DNA of 64,000 nt from Streptomyces sp. NBC_01454 (GCF_036227565.1 NZ_CP109460.1:7192001-7256000); one strand, 5' to 3'. Counted from the stretch's first letter, positions 38,101-46,564 are shown. The notes: generated by a model from the letters alone, not told the origin. Program-made: numbers and translations.

Positions 38101-39839
38101 AGCGCGCCGAGATCGCCGGCGTCCCGGACGACCTGGGCGAGGCCCCCGACGGGGCGAGCACCTCGCTGCCCGCCCTGCGCGAGGCCTACCGCGCCGCCTC
38201 CCAGCTCTACGAGAAGGTCGGCGTCGGCGCCGATCTGCGCGCCGAACAGGCCCGCGCCGAGGGGGACGAGAGCGCCGCACTCGCCGAGCTCAACCGCCTC
38301 ACCAACAAGGTCCGCACCCGCGCCGAAGCCCTCCTGGAGAGCCCGGACGCCGCCGACGGTCCGTCCCGGCAGGCCGCCGCCTCCCGCGCCGAAGCCCTGG
38401 TGCACATGCTGGAGACGCGCGCCTCGGCCGCCAGTGAGCAGCTCGGCCGGCTGCGCGGCGAGGCCGAACGCCTCGCCCCCACCGACGGCGAGGCGCACAC
38501 CGAGCTGCCCGAGGAGCTGGTGCCCGCCGACGCCGACCGCGCCAAGGAGCTGCTGCGCACCGCCTCCGGTGAACTCGCCACCGCCACCGAGGCACTGGAC
38601 GGCGCCCGCGGGCAGCACGAGGAGCTGCTGCGCGCCCACCGCGCGGCCGAGGACGCGGCCGGCGGCTTCGACGAGACCGCGGCCCTGCTACGCGATCTGC
38701 TGCGCGACAACAACGACCCACAGGACGCGGCGGACGAGCCGATCGAGGTGTACGACGGCGCTCTGCCGCAGGCCCGGCAGGCCGCCGCCGAGTCCCGCCG
38801 CTCGCTGCGCGGCTGCGCCGCCGATCTGTCCACCGCCGAGTCCGCGGTGCGCGAGGCGAGCGACATCCTCGTCCGGCACGCCAACTCCACCCGCTACGAG
38901 CAGGTCCGTACCCCCGCCCGCCAGCAGATCCGCGAACTGCCCGCCTCGGCCCTCCCGGACCACGCCGCCAAGTGGGCGGACGCCTTCGCCCCCCGGCTGC
39001 GGGTGCTCACCGACGAGCTGGCGCAGCTGGAGCGCAACCGTGACTCGATCGTCGACCGGCTCCGCGGGCTGGTCGAGTCGTCGCTGACGACGCTGCGCTC
39101 CGCCCAGCGGCTGTCCCGGCTGCCCGAGGGTCTGGGGGAGTGGTCCGGCCAGGAGTTCCTGCGGATCCGCTTCGAGGACCCCGACCAGGCCACGCTCGCC
39201 GAGCGGCTGGGCGAGGTCATCGACGAGGCGACCCGCGCGGCCGTGAAGAAGAACAGCGATCTGCGGCGGGACGGGATGTCCCTGCTGCTGCGCGGGGTCG
39301 GCGCGGCGCTCCAGCCGCGCGGGGTGGCCGTGGAGATCCTCAAGCCGGACGCGGTGCTGCGCGCCGAGCGGGTGCCGGTCGGGCAGATGGGCGATGTGTT
39401 CTCCGGCGGCCAGCTGCTGACCGCCGCCATCGCGCTGTACTGCACGATGGCGGCGCTGCGCAGCAACGACCGGGGCCGCGACAAGCAGCGGCACGCCGGC
39501 ACCCTGTTCCTGGACAACCCCATCGGCCGCGCCAACGCGACCTATCTGCTGGAGCTGCAGCGGGCGGTCGCCGATGCGCTCGGCGTCCAGCTGCTGTACA
39601 CCACCGGCCTCTTCGACACCACCGCGCTCGCGGAGTTCCCGCTGGTCATCAGGCTGCGCAATGACGCCGACCTCCGGGCCGGCCTGAAGTACATCAGCGT
39701 CGAGGAGCATCTGCGGCCGGGCCTGCCGCAGCCGGACCCGTCCGGCGAGGCGGTGCACGGCCAGATCACGGCGACCCGGATGTACCGCCGCCCCGAAGAG
39801 TCCACCGCCGGGGAGCAGGCGGCGGAGACCGCCGGGTGA
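35127..39839 (+). CDS. SMC/MksB/JetC-like coiled-coil ATPase
   Basis: A 1570-aa SMC-type protein. The N-terminal head starts MYELSRVRLYSIGPAGARYA and has the Walker A motif LENGGGKS (63-70). From about 290 to 650 comes a long Ala/Glu/Arg heptad-rich coil. A compact hinge-like domain follows (about 655-815; LPGWRYLAQSVDPADH, ELVDGVIITDPE), then a second coil to about 1390. The C-terminal head carries the ABC signature FSGGQ (1425-1429) and Walker B LFLDNP (1460-1465), with Asn where SMC proteins have the catalytic Glu. With the two upstream genes it forms a condensin-like loader or loop extruder. No JetD (TOPRIM nuclease) gene is adjacent. Chromosome organisation or plasmid defence are both possible. 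Confidence 0.75.
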   Translation: MYELSRVRLYSIGPAGARYADTVLDLRGVGAPVPQPAPAQADFFEDEPAGPPRRPAPAGVLFLENGGGKSVLLKLIFSVMLPGHRNTLGGASSGVLRKFLLADDCGHVALEWQHVLTGESVVVGKVSEWRGRQVSNDPRKFAEAWYSFRPGPGMSLDSLPVAEATVIRPRQGEGEGSSGAQGRRRTMKGFRDVLTEAGKNYPNLDVVWEEIHERWNEHLGELGLDPELFRYQREMNADEGEAAGLFAVKNDSDFTDLLLRAVTDTRDTDGLADLVHGFAHKLGRRAELTAERDFTAGSLDLLSRIADAAEQRERAREVHAGAERRTRALARRLHARGTEERGRTAELAEQVATAAHRVTDAERIRERRSLVSAELAYRHASLALAAAEKGAAAQRRELNDARTLHSAWQAAETALRHRAAADRSARVAVAIREAERDAAPALAARATAAADLVRALHTAAEAGERIANEEEERSAALQETGESAHRDATAAATHAQRARSEADHLKQRLAEVAEETAEAVRAGWLDDSAPDADPARAALAASDAEKTAVEAWDSAREAARQATDRAREAAARHSAAELAAARAEDAAEAAGRAHDAERRAAESIGAEQRLADLLGLPQSEAKAIGVPAPRTAAPGAPGASGTDQGAPHRPAAGPLTAEELDRNADGLHELLEEGVAAAERQLFDLRTAAADDARILGALGDGGLLPPGPDVLAAVEYLGEHGVPALPGWRYLAQSVDPADHTRVLATRPELVDGVIITDPETHARAREVLAEAALLPRSAVAVGTAAALLAPAPAPDERDSGGCHVFLVPPNPAMHDESAADEERQALRARAIERDEEIRALAARLAGDRALAARLGSWRTGCPAGRLAELAAAAEDTGRAAEEAAAELAEARTARDGTDEVAAEATRVRDERQETAQRARRAADLLAGLAHRLRERASWQSRMRELVDEAAEFEARAEECVDRARAADEDRRAAQRAADDARRTARALRAERAEIAGVPDDLGEAPDGASTSLPALREAYRAASQLYEKVGVGADLRAEQARAEGDESAALAELNRLTNKVRTRAEALLESPDAADGPSRQAAASRAEALVHMLETRASAASEQLGRLRGEAERLAPTDGEAHTELPEELVPADADRAKELLRTASGELATATEALDGARGQHEELLRAHRAAEDAAGGFDETAALLRDLLRDNNDPQDAADEPIEVYDGALPQARQAAAESRRSLRGCAADLSTAESAVREASDILVRHANSTRYEQVRTPARQQIRELPASALPDHAAKWADAFAPRLRVLTDELAQLERNRDSIVDRLRGLVESSLTTLRSAQRLSRLPEGLGEWSGQEFLRIRFEDPDQATLAERLGEVIDEATRAAVKKNSDLRRDGMSLLLRGVGAALQPRGVAVEILKPDAVLRAERVPVGQMGDVFSGGQLLTAAIALYCTMAALRSNDRGRDKQRHAGTLFLDNPIGRANATYLLELQRAVADALGVQLLYTTGLFDTTALAEFPLVIRLRNDADLRAGLKYISVEEHLRPGLPQPDPSGEAVHGQITATRMYRRPEESTAGEQAAETAG

Positions 39840-39866
39840 GGCATGGCGCGGGAGTCCCACGGACGG

Positions 39867-40952
39867 TCACACCACGACGACCGACCGCAGGACCTCCCCG
39901 CGCTGCATCTTGGCGAAGGCCGCTTCGAGGTCCTCGAGCGAGATGGTCTCGCTGATGAACCGCTCCAGATCGAGCTTGCCGCTCAGGAACAGATCGATCA
40001 GTACGGGGAAGTCGCGGCTGGGCAGACAGTCGCCGTACCAGGAGGACTTCAGCGCGCCGCCGCGCGAGAAGAGATCGAGCAGCGGCAGCTCGATGCGCAT
40101 GTCCGGGGCGGGCACCCCGACCTGGACCAGCGTGCCCGCCAGGTCGCGCATGTAGAAGGCCTGCCGGTAGGTCTCCGGGCGGCCCACCGCGTCGATCACC
40201 ACATCCGCGCCGTGCCCGCCGGTGAGCGCCCGGACCGCCTCGACCGGGTCCGTGCCGCGGGAGTTGACGGTGTCGGTGGCGCCGAACCGCTCGGCGGCGT
40301 CCAGCTTTCCGTCGTCGAGATCGACGGCGATGACGCGTCGCGCGCCGGCCCGGGAGGCGCCTGCGATGGCGGCGTTGCCGACCCCGCCGCAGCCGATGAC
40401 CGCGACGGTGTCCCCGCTGCCCACCCCTGCGGTGTGCACGGCGGCGCCGTATCCGGCCATCACCCCGCAGCCGATCAGGCCCGCGGCCTCCGGGCGCGCC
40501 GACGGATCGACCTTCACCGCCTGCCCGGCGGCGACCAGGGTCTTCTCGGCGAAGGCGCCGATGCCCAGCGCCGCGGTCAGCTCCGTTCCGTCCAGCAGCG
40601 TCATGGCCCGCCCGGCGTTGCGCGAGGCGAAGCAGTACCAGGGACGGGCGCGGCGGCAGGAGCGGCACTGTCCGCAGGGCGCCCGCCAGGCGAGCACCAC
40701 ATAGTCCCCGGGCGCCAGGTCGGTGACGCCGGGGCCGACCTCCTCGATCACCCCGGCCGCCTCATGGCCGAGCAGGTACGGGAAGTCGTCGCCGATCGCG
40801 CCGTCGCGGTAATGCAGATCGGTGTGGCACACCCCGCAGGCCTGAACCGTCACGAGCACGTCGCCCGGACCGGGATCGGGTACGAGGATCGGCAGCACCT
40901 CGACGGGGGCGCCCTTCTTGAGGGCGACGACGGCGCGGGCTTCGTGCGGCAT
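39867..40952 (-). CDS. mscR: S-(hydroxymethyl)mycothiol dehydrogenase
   Basis: A 361-aa zinc medium-chain dehydrogenase that oxidises the formaldehyde-mycothiol adduct with NAD. It matches mycobacterial and Amycolatopsis enzymes along its length: [35 protein letters not shown], the structural Zn cluster [15 protein letters not shown], then [16 protein letters not shown] and [33 protein letters not shown] near the end is diagnostic. The ATG has AGGAG seven bases upstream. A palindrome at 41100-41121 lies in its promoter, and an IclR gene is upstream on the same strand, so induction by a demethylation substrate is likely. Confidence 0.92.
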   Translation of the reverse strand: MPHEARAVVALKKGAPVEVLPILVPDPGPGDVLVTVQACGVCHTDLHYRDGAIGDDFPYLLGHEAAGVIEEVGPGVTDLAPGDYVVLAWRAPCGQCRSCRRARPWYCFASRNAGRAMTLLDGTELTAALGIGAFAEKTLVAAGQAVKVDPSARPEAAGLIGCGVMAGYGAAVHTAGVGSGDTVAVIGCGGVGNAAIAGASRAGARRVIAVDLDDGKLDAAERFGATDTVNSRGTDPVEAVRALTGGHGADVVIDAVGRPETYRQAFYMRDLAGTLVQVGVPAPDMRIELPLLDLFSRGGALKSSWYGDCLPSRDFPVLIDLFLSGKLDLERFISETISLEDLEAAFAKMQRGEVLRSVVVV

Positions 40953-41099
40953 GTCTCACTCCTAAAACAGCGCCTGCGGTGGCGGCAGGGGCGGGTAGCA
41001 CGCGTGCGGTGGCACGGATGCCTGTGGGGGAGTGGTGCGCGGTGAGAGGGGTGGGGCCGGGCGGCGGCGGGTGGCCCCGCCCCTGTCTCCGTGTTGCCT

Positions 41100-41121
41100 A
41101 TAGCGCGATTGGTTGCGCTAT
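41100..41121 (-). promoter_or_regulatory. Palindrome upstream of mscR
   Basis: ATAGCGC-N8-GCGCTAT, perfect 7-8-7, in the 228-bp gap between the IclR stop and the mscR start. Candidate operator for the adjacent IclR protein; shares TTGCGC with the 42085 palindrome. Confidence 0.5.
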
Positions 41122-41180
41122 GGGAGACATGCTGGAAGTCCGCAAGGGATCCGTCAAGGGGTGTTTTTCCGCAAGCCGCC

Positions 41181-41987
41181 TCAACCCGCGTACCCCATGC
41201 GGCGGGAGAGGTCGGCGGCCGCCTTCGCGGACCGCTCCGCCAGCTCCGGCAGCAGCTGACGCTCCACCCGGTACGCCGGTCCCGAGAGGCCGATCGCCCC
41301 GATCACCGCACCGTCGTGCGCCCGCACCGGCGCCGCCACGGCGTTGAGTCCGATCTCCAACTCCTCGTTGGTGCAGGCGAATCCGTCGGCGAGCGCGGTG
41401 GTCAGCTGCTCGCGCAGCGCGGCCGCCGTGGTCAGGGTGTGCTCGGTGAACCGCGGCAGCTTGCGGGTCACCAGGGCCTCCCGGCGCTGCGCCGGCAGAT
41501 GCGCCAGCAGCACCTTGCCGCTGGCGGTGGCGTGCAGCGGGGTGCGGCGGCCCAGCCAGTTGTAGGCGGTGACCGCGGCGGAGCCCCTGGCCTGCATGAT
41601 GTTGACCGCCGCGTCGCCGTCCAGCACCGCGATGTTGGCGGTCTCCCCGGTGTCCTCGGCGAGCGCCCGGCAGACCGGCTGGGCCTCCTGCGAGATGTCC
41701 AGCCGGATGGCCGCGGCGCCGGCCAGCCGCAGCACCCCGGCGCCCAGGTAGTACTTGCCGCGCTCCTTCTCCTGCTCCACCAGGCCGCGGTGCTCCAGCA
41801 CCCCCAGGATCCGGAACGCGGTCGACTTGTGGACGCCCAGCTCCTCCGCGATCTCGGTGACCCCGGCCTCACCCAGCTTGGCCAGGATCTCCAGCACGCT
41901 CACCGCGCGGTCCACGGACTGGACGGATCCCGCCCCGCCGCGCCGTTCCTCGGACCGGTCGTCTGCCGTATCGCTCGTGTTCGACAT
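41181..41987 (-). CDS. IclR-family transcriptional regulator
   Basis: A 268-aa regulator. A disordered Ser/Arg/Gly leader (1-22) precedes the winged helix (about 23-85: VQSVDRAVSVLEILAKLGE, VTEIAEELGVHKSTAFRIL) and the GAF-like effector domain (about 95-265: GETANIAVLDGDAAVNIMQA, TPLHATASGKVLLAHLP, GFACTNEELEIGLNAVAAPV). ATG at 41987 gives MSNTSD; an upstream in-frame ATG adds 34 residues of no similarity. It is divergent from a Rieske ferredoxin and upstream of mscR, with perfect palindromes in both flanking promoters. It probably controls a demethylase or dioxygenase pathway; the effector is unknown. Confidence 0.9.
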   Translation of the reverse strand: MSNTSDTADDRSEERRGGAGSVQSVDRAVSVLEILAKLGEAGVTEIAEELGVHKSTAFRILGVLEHRGLVEQEKERGKYYLGAGVLRLAGAAAIRLDISQEAQPVCRALAEDTGETANIAVLDGDAAVNIMQARGSAAVTAYNWLGRRTPLHATASGKVLLAHLPAQRREALVTRKLPRFTEHTLTTAAALREQLTTALADGFACTNEELEIGLNAVAAPVRAHDGAVIGAIGLSGPAYRVERQLLPELAERSAKAAADLSRRMGYAG

Positions 41988-42084
41988 GGGTCTTCGTGTC
42001 ACCACCCGGTGGCCCCGCGGGGCACGTCTGAAGGCATCTGCCGGCAAGCCCTTGACGGCTCGGGCCCCGGCTTGGATTCTGTTG

Positions 42085-42105
42085 CGCATCGCGCTCTGCG
42101 ATGCG
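42085..42105. promoter_or_regulatory. Palindrome between iclR and ferredoxin genes
   Basis: CGCATCGC-N5-GCGATGCG, perfect 8-5-8, 98 bp before the IclR start and 43 bp before the ferredoxin ATG. The flanking TTGCGCAT...ATGCG pattern is typical of IclR operators. Confidence 0.55.
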
Positions 42106-42147
42106 TTATTCAGAACACATGATACCGATCAGCGCGAGGGGGGCCAG

Positions 42148-42480
42148 ATGATTCCCGTCTGCCGCATCGAGGACCTGCCCGAGGGCGCGTCCATACGGAT
42201 CGAGATCGACGACGCCACGCCGGCCATCGCGGTCTTCCACGCCGAGGGCGGTTTCTACGCCGTCGACGACACCTGCAGCCACCAGGACGCCTCGCTGTCC
42301 GAGGGCTGGGTCGAGGGCTGTTTCGTCGAATGCCCGCTGCATGCCGCCCTGTTCGACCTGCGGACCGGCGCCGCGGCCTGTCTGCCCGCCCGCCGGCCGG
42401 TGCGCACCCATGACGTCAGCGTCCTGGACGGCATGATTCATGTACGGCCCGCCGTGCGGGAACCGGCCGTCGTCGCGTAG
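42148..42480 (+). CDS. Rieske [2Fe-2S] ferredoxin
   Basis: A 110-aa Rieske ferredoxin resembling the electron-transfer component of aromatic-ring or N-demethylating dioxygenases. The cluster ligands are in CSHQDASLSEGWVEG and VECPLHAALFDLRTG (CxH and CxxH). It starts MIPVCRIEDLPEGAS after GAGGGGGG. The catalytic oxygenase and reductase genes normally found beside it are absent; the only redox neighbours are mscR and the IclR gene. In glycine-betaine or sarcosine-type pathways such ferredoxins work with formaldehyde-producing demethylases, which would explain mscR; the partner must be encoded elsewhere. Confidence 0.88.
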   Translation: MIPVCRIEDLPEGASIRIEIDDATPAIAVFHAEGGFYAVDDTCSHQDASLSEGWVEGCFVECPLHAALFDLRTGAAACLPARRPVRTHDVSVLDGMIHVRPAVREPAVVA

Positions 42481-42501
42481 TTCCCGGGCCCGTCCGGCCG
42501 T

Positions 42502-42885
42502 TCACGCCGCGGCGCGCGGGGCCCGCGACGAGCCCTCCCGTGACTCCCGGCGCCGCTGCCGCCGCGTGCGGCGCCGCTCACGGCGCAGCTCCCGGGCCGT
42601 GGAGCTCGGCTGCGACTGCACCCCGTTGCGCTGCACCCACACCTGGCGAGTGACCCAGACGTCCAGCACCGCCCAGGTGGCGACCACGGTGCTGGCGACC
42701 GTGCCGAGCACCGCGGGGAACGCGAACCAGGAAGCCGCGAGCGTGCACAGGAACGCCACCATGGCCTGAATCAGGGTGAGGGCCACGATGATGACGGCGC
42801 GCACCGCGGCGGTGCGCACCGGGTCCGCCATCCTGGGCCGGGGTGCCGGCTCCTCCTGCCACAACGGCCGTCTGCCGATGTCCAT
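42502..42885 (-). CDS. Small membrane protein, hypothetical
   Basis: A 127-aa protein with two predicted membrane helices, AVIIVALTLIQAMVAFLCTL and FPAVLGTVASTVVATWAVLD, then a very basic cytoplasmic tail (RELRRERRRTRRQRRRESRE). The start MDIGRRPLW at 42885 has GGGGAGG 11 bp upstream; longer in-frame starts (42945, 42990) are possible. The conserved DVWVTRQVWVQRNGV joins the helix to the tail. This family is common in Streptomyces without known function; a membrane anchor or nucleic-acid-contacting role is only a guess. Convergent with the ferredoxin gene, 21 bp apart. Confidence 0.75.
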   Translation of the reverse strand: MDIGRRPLWQEEPAPRPRMADPVRTAAVRAVIIVALTLIQAMVAFLCTLAASWFAFPAVLGTVASTVVATWAVLDVWVTRQVWVQRNGVQSQPSSTARELRRERRRTRRQRRRESREGSSRAPRAAA

Positions 42886-43259
42886 GAACGCGTCAGCCTC
42901 CCCGCACCTGCCCCGTGTGTCCGACTCCTCAGTAACTGCCCGCATTTCGCCCGGTACATTCCCCTGAGGTCGCACCTGATCCCTCTCCATGGTCACGTAC
43001 CGGAGCCGCGCGGGGTTACCCGGGGTAGAGGAAAACCGGCCAACGCTCCGGCCTGCCGTCGGCCGCCGATGCGCCGGCGCGCTCCGCCGCACGCGGGGCG
43101 GGTTGTCCGGGAATCGGCGGACAACTCAGGACGATCCCGTGCGGCTCCGCTTCCCGAGGTCACGAGAGGCCTTCGGCTACGTCACTCGACAGTAGTAGGC
43201 TCGCGCCGTTTGTTGACGGAACACCACCCCCGTGCGCCGGGGTTGACGTAGGGGAGGCC
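42886..43259. other. 374-bp divergent region before the conservon
   Basis: Holds the promoters of the small membrane protein gene and cvnA. TTGACG occurs at 43213 without a clear partner -10; GGGGAGG precedes the cvnA ATG. No gene supported. Confidence 0.4.
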
Positions 43260-46127
43260 ATGCGCTTTCGCGGGAAGTCGGTCCGCCGGAAGATCGTGGC
43301 GTTGCTGCTCGTACCACTGCTGTCCCTGACGTCCTTGTGGGCGTTCACGACCTATCTCACCGGTCGTGAGGCCAATCAGCTGCTGGATGTCGGCAACGTC
43401 GTACAGCACCTGGGCTATCCGGTGGAGAACGTCATCCTGGCCCTCCAGGACGAGCGCCGGCAGAGTCTGCTGTACCTCGCCGACCGGCGCGACGCCGACG
43501 CCCTGGACGCGCTCCGCCGGCGGACCCGGGCCACCGACGAGGCCGTCACCGCGCTGCGGGCCGACACCGACACCCGCGACACCCGCGAGGACCTGACCGG
43601 TGAGGCCGGCGACCGGATGCGCGGCGTCCTGAAGAACCTGACCTCGCTCACCTCGCTGCGCACCCAGATCCAGGACAACACCGTCACCCGCGACGAGGCC
43701 CTGGAGAGCTACAACTCCCTGGTCGACCCCGGCTATGACTTCCTTTCCGCGCTCCACGCCCTGGAGAATGTGGAGATGGACAAACAGGCCCGGGCGCTGG
43801 TCACCGTCACCCGCGCCCGCGAGGCCCTCTCCCGCGAGGACGCCCTGATGTCCGCGGTGCTGGCCTCCGGCAGCATGAGCGGGCGCGATCTGCGGTCGGT
43901 GTCCGACCGGGTCGCCGAGCGCCGGCTCCTCTACCGCACCGGCCTGTCCGCCCTGCCCGCCCGCGACCGCGGCAGCTACCAGGACTACTGGCACTCGGCG
44001 AGGGCGCGCGAACTGACCTCCTACGAGGACCGGGTGATCGCCGCCGGGGCGAAGGGCGGGCCGCACGCGGTCAACGCCGAGCGGTGGCACACCGCGGCAC
44101 AGCGAGTGCTCGGCGACCTCCAGCGGATGGGCAAGGACGCCGCGGAGCGCTACCGGGGCCGGTTGGCGCCGGTCGCCACCCACGTCCTGCTCAAGGCCGC
44201 CATCGCGGGCGTGCTCGGCTTCGTCGCGCTGCTGGTCTCGGTCATCGTCTCCTTCCGCATCGGCCGCCGCCACGTCCGGGACCTGGTCCGGCTGCGCAAG
44301 ACCGCCCACGAGGTGTCCGGCGTACGGCTGCCGAGCGTGATGCGCCGCCTGGCGGCCGGCGAACAGGTCGATGTGGAGACCGAGGCGCCCCGGCTCGAAT
44401 TCGGCCCGGACGAGACCGGCCAGGTCGGCCAGGCGCTCCACACCCTCCAGCGGGCCGCGATCGAGGCCGCCGTCAAACAGGCCGAGATGCGCCGCGGCGT
44501 CTCCGAGGTCTTCGTCAACCTCGCCCGCCGCAGCCAGGTCCTGCTGCACCGCCAGCTGACCCTGCTGGACGCCATGGAACGGCGCACCGAGGACACCGGG
44601 GAACTCGCCGACCTCTTCCGGATCGACCATCTGACCACCCGTATGCGGCGGCACGCGGAGGGCCTGGTCATCCTCTCCGGCGCGGCCCCCTCCCGGCAGT
44701 GGCGCAAACCGATCCAGCTGATGGACGTGGTGCGCGCGGCGGTCGCCGAGGTGGAGGACTACGAGCGCATCGAGGTGCGCCGGCTGCCGCGGCTCGCGGT
44801 GGACGGCCCCGCGGTGTCCGACCTCACGCACCTGATAGCCGAACTCCTGGAGAACGCCACGGTCTTCTCGCCGCCGCACACCGCCGTGCAGGTGCTGGGC
44901 GAGCGGGTCGCCAACGGCTTCACCCTGGAGATCCACGACCGCGGTCTGGGCATGGCCCCCGATCTGTTGCTGGAGGCCAACCTCCGGCTCGCCGAGACCC
45001 CCGAGTTCGAGCTGTCCGACACCGACCGGCTCGGGCTGTTCGTGGTCAGCCGGCTCGCCCAGCGGCAGAACGTACGGGTCTCCCTGCAGCCCTCGCCGTA
45101 CGGCGGCACCACCGCCGTGGTCTTCCTCCCGGGGGCGCTGCTGACCGAGCACGTCCGGACCGACGACGAGGGCACCCCGGACGGGCTGCCCGGCGGCCCG
45201 GTCGGCAATGAACTGGAGCATGCGGCGGGCAAGCTGGCCGCGCTCTCCCAGGCGCCGGGCCCGCTGCCCGTGCGGGAGCGGCGCACGCCGGCCGTCCTCG
45301 ACGGACCGGTCGAACTGGAGGCGCCGCTCGGCCCGGACGAGCCGGCCCCCGCCGCCGCCGACGACGACGGCAACCTCTTCCGGAAGCGGGAGCGCGGCCG
45401 CGACCGCAGGGGCCCGGCCGCCGGACCGCGCAGCATCGCACCCGTGCCGCCCGTCCCCGACGGCGAGCAGCACCAGCAGACCCGGGACCAGGCGCCCGGC
45501 GGCCTGGCGCCCCTGCCGCGCCGCCACCGCCCGCCGGTGCTGGTGTCCGACCACGGCAGGACGGTCGACGACCGTGACGCGACGGGCAGGCGCAGCGGCG
45601 AACGGCCCGGCCCCGAACGCGCCCGCTCCGGGGGCCGCGACGAGGACCGCTCCGGGACGCCGGAATCGACCGGCGCGCCGCAGGACCCCACGCCGGCCGG
45701 CCCGCGGCCGGTCGAGGACCGTGCGGCGTCCGGGCCCACCACCCCGCAGGGCCTGCCCCGCCGGGTACGGCAGGCCAGCCTCGCGCCGCAGCTGAAGAAG
45801 GACCCGGCAGCGGAGGCCGAACAGGCACCGGCGCGGCCGCCGGCCGAGGACGACCGCGACGCCGAGGCGGTCCGCGCCCGGATGGCCTCGCTCCAGCGCG
45901 GCTGGCAGCGCGGCCGCCGCGACAACGCCGAGGACCCGCGCGAGAGCGCACCACCACCGGGCGAGGACCCCGCGGCCACGGACCCAAGAGACACAGCCGG
46001 CACCGCCCCGGACACCACAGGACCGGACACCACAGACGCCGGCGACCGTGACGCCACCAGGCACGACGGCGACGGCACGGGCACCACCGCACCACCAGGA
46101 ACCACATCGGGAGGGGACGGTCCATGA
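43260..46127 (+). CDS. cvnA: Conservon sensor-kinase-like protein CvnA
   Basis: A 955-aa membrane protein heading a conservon. TM1 is about 12-32 (IVALLLVPLLSLTSLWAF), then an extracellular nitrate-sensor-like helical domain (about 35-305), TM2 at about 310-336 (GVLGFVALLVSVIVSF), HAMP-like linker, and the HATPase domain with the N box ELLENATVFSPP and DRGLGM. After about 640 the tail is long, Pro/Asp/Arg-rich and disordered. In Streptomyces, CvnA proteins partner with CvnB (roadblock), CvnC (DUF742) and CvnD (small GTPase), a set likened to a G-protein-coupled receptor. GGGGAGG lies before ATG. The stop overlaps cvnB by ATGA. Confidence 0.9.
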   Translation: MRFRGKSVRRKIVALLLVPLLSLTSLWAFTTYLTGREANQLLDVGNVVQHLGYPVENVILALQDERRQSLLYLADRRDADALDALRRRTRATDEAVTALRADTDTRDTREDLTGEAGDRMRGVLKNLTSLTSLRTQIQDNTVTRDEALESYNSLVDPGYDFLSALHALENVEMDKQARALVTVTRAREALSREDALMSAVLASGSMSGRDLRSVSDRVAERRLLYRTGLSALPARDRGSYQDYWHSARARELTSYEDRVIAAGAKGGPHAVNAERWHTAAQRVLGDLQRMGKDAAERYRGRLAPVATHVLLKAAIAGVLGFVALLVSVIVSFRIGRRHVRDLVRLRKTAHEVSGVRLPSVMRRLAAGEQVDVETEAPRLEFGPDETGQVGQALHTLQRAAIEAAVKQAEMRRGVSEVFVNLARRSQVLLHRQLTLLDAMERRTEDTGELADLFRIDHLTTRMRRHAEGLVILSGAAPSRQWRKPIQLMDVVRAAVAEVEDYERIEVRRLPRLAVDGPAVSDLTHLIAELLENATVFSPPHTAVQVLGERVANGFTLEIHDRGLGMAPDLLLEANLRLAETPEFELSDTDRLGLFVVSRLAQRQNVRVSLQPSPYGGTTAVVFLPGALLTEHVRTDDEGTPDGLPGGPVGNELEHAAGKLAALSQAPGPLPVRERRTPAVLDGPVELEAPLGPDEPAPAAADDDGNLFRKRERGRDRRGPAAGPRSIAPVPPVPDGEQHQQTRDQAPGGLAPLPRRHRPPVLVSDHGRTVDDRDATGRRSGERPGPERARSGGRDEDRSGTPESTGAPQDPTPAGPRPVEDRAASGPTTPQGLPRRVRQASLAPQLKKDPAAEAEQAPARPPAEDDRDAEAVRARMASLQRGWQRGRRDNAEDPRESAPPPGEDPAATDPRDTAGTAPDTTGPDTTDAGDRDATRHDGDGTGTTAPPGTTSGGDGP

Positions 46128-46564
46128 CCGCACCGAAGGCAGCAGCTTCCACCGCACCGGTCTCGGCGAGGGGATCCGGTGAGCTGAACTGGCTCCTGGA
46201 CGAACTGGTCGAGCGGGTCGGCTCCGTCCGCAAGGCACTCGTCCTGTCCAGCGACGGGCTGGCCACCGGCGCGTCGAAGGACCTGACCCGCGAGGACGGT
46301 GAACATCTGGCCGCCGTCGCCTCCGGCTTCCACAGCCTGGCCAAGGGCGTCGGCCGGCACTTCGACGCCGGACAGGTCCGCCAGACCATGGTCGAGCTGG
46401 ACGAGGCGTTCCTGTTCGTCAGCGCGGCCGGCGACGGCAGCTGCCTGGCCGTGCTCGCCGACGCCGACTCCGATGTCGGGCTGGTCGCCTACGAGATGAC
46501 GCTGTTGGTCAAGCGCGTGGGCACGCACCTGGGCACCGCGCCCCGGTCCGTACCTTCCACCTGA
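46124..46564 (+). CDS. cvnB: Conservon roadblock/LC7 protein CvnB
   Basis: A 146-aa roadblock/LC7-domain protein: ELNWLLDELVERVGSVRKAL, VLSSDGLATGAS, MVELDEAFLFVSAAGDGSCL and VGLVAYEMTLLVKRVG are the typical strands and helices. These proteins bind the small GTPase of the conservon and may act as regulators of nucleotide exchange or hydrolysis. The start ATG overlaps the cvnA stop. A 96-bp gap follows before cvnC, unusually long for a conservon, where genes usually touch. Confidence 0.9.
   Translation: MTAPKAAASTAPVSARGSGELNWLLDELVERVGSVRKALVLSSDGLATGASKDLTREDGEHLAAVASGFHSLAKGVGRHFDAGQVRQTMVELDEAFLFVSAAGDGSCLAVLADADSDVGLVAYEMTLLVKRVGTHLGTAPRSVPST

Noticed and set aside
39840..41180. Search for a JetD nuclease after the SMC-like gene
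   Set aside because: The only gene is a clear mycothiol-dependent dehydrogenase on the other strand; no TOPRIM-like acidic motif was found in any frame, so the four-gene Wadjet call is not supported here.
42886..43092. Longer N-terminus for the small membrane protein
   Set aside because: Sequence before MDIGRRP has no membrane-protein-like features and the best ribosome site supports 42885, although 42945 cannot be excluded.
43213..43248. TTGACG boxes before cvnA as a sigma-70-type promoter
   Set aside because: No -10 element at proper spacing is visible from either box.
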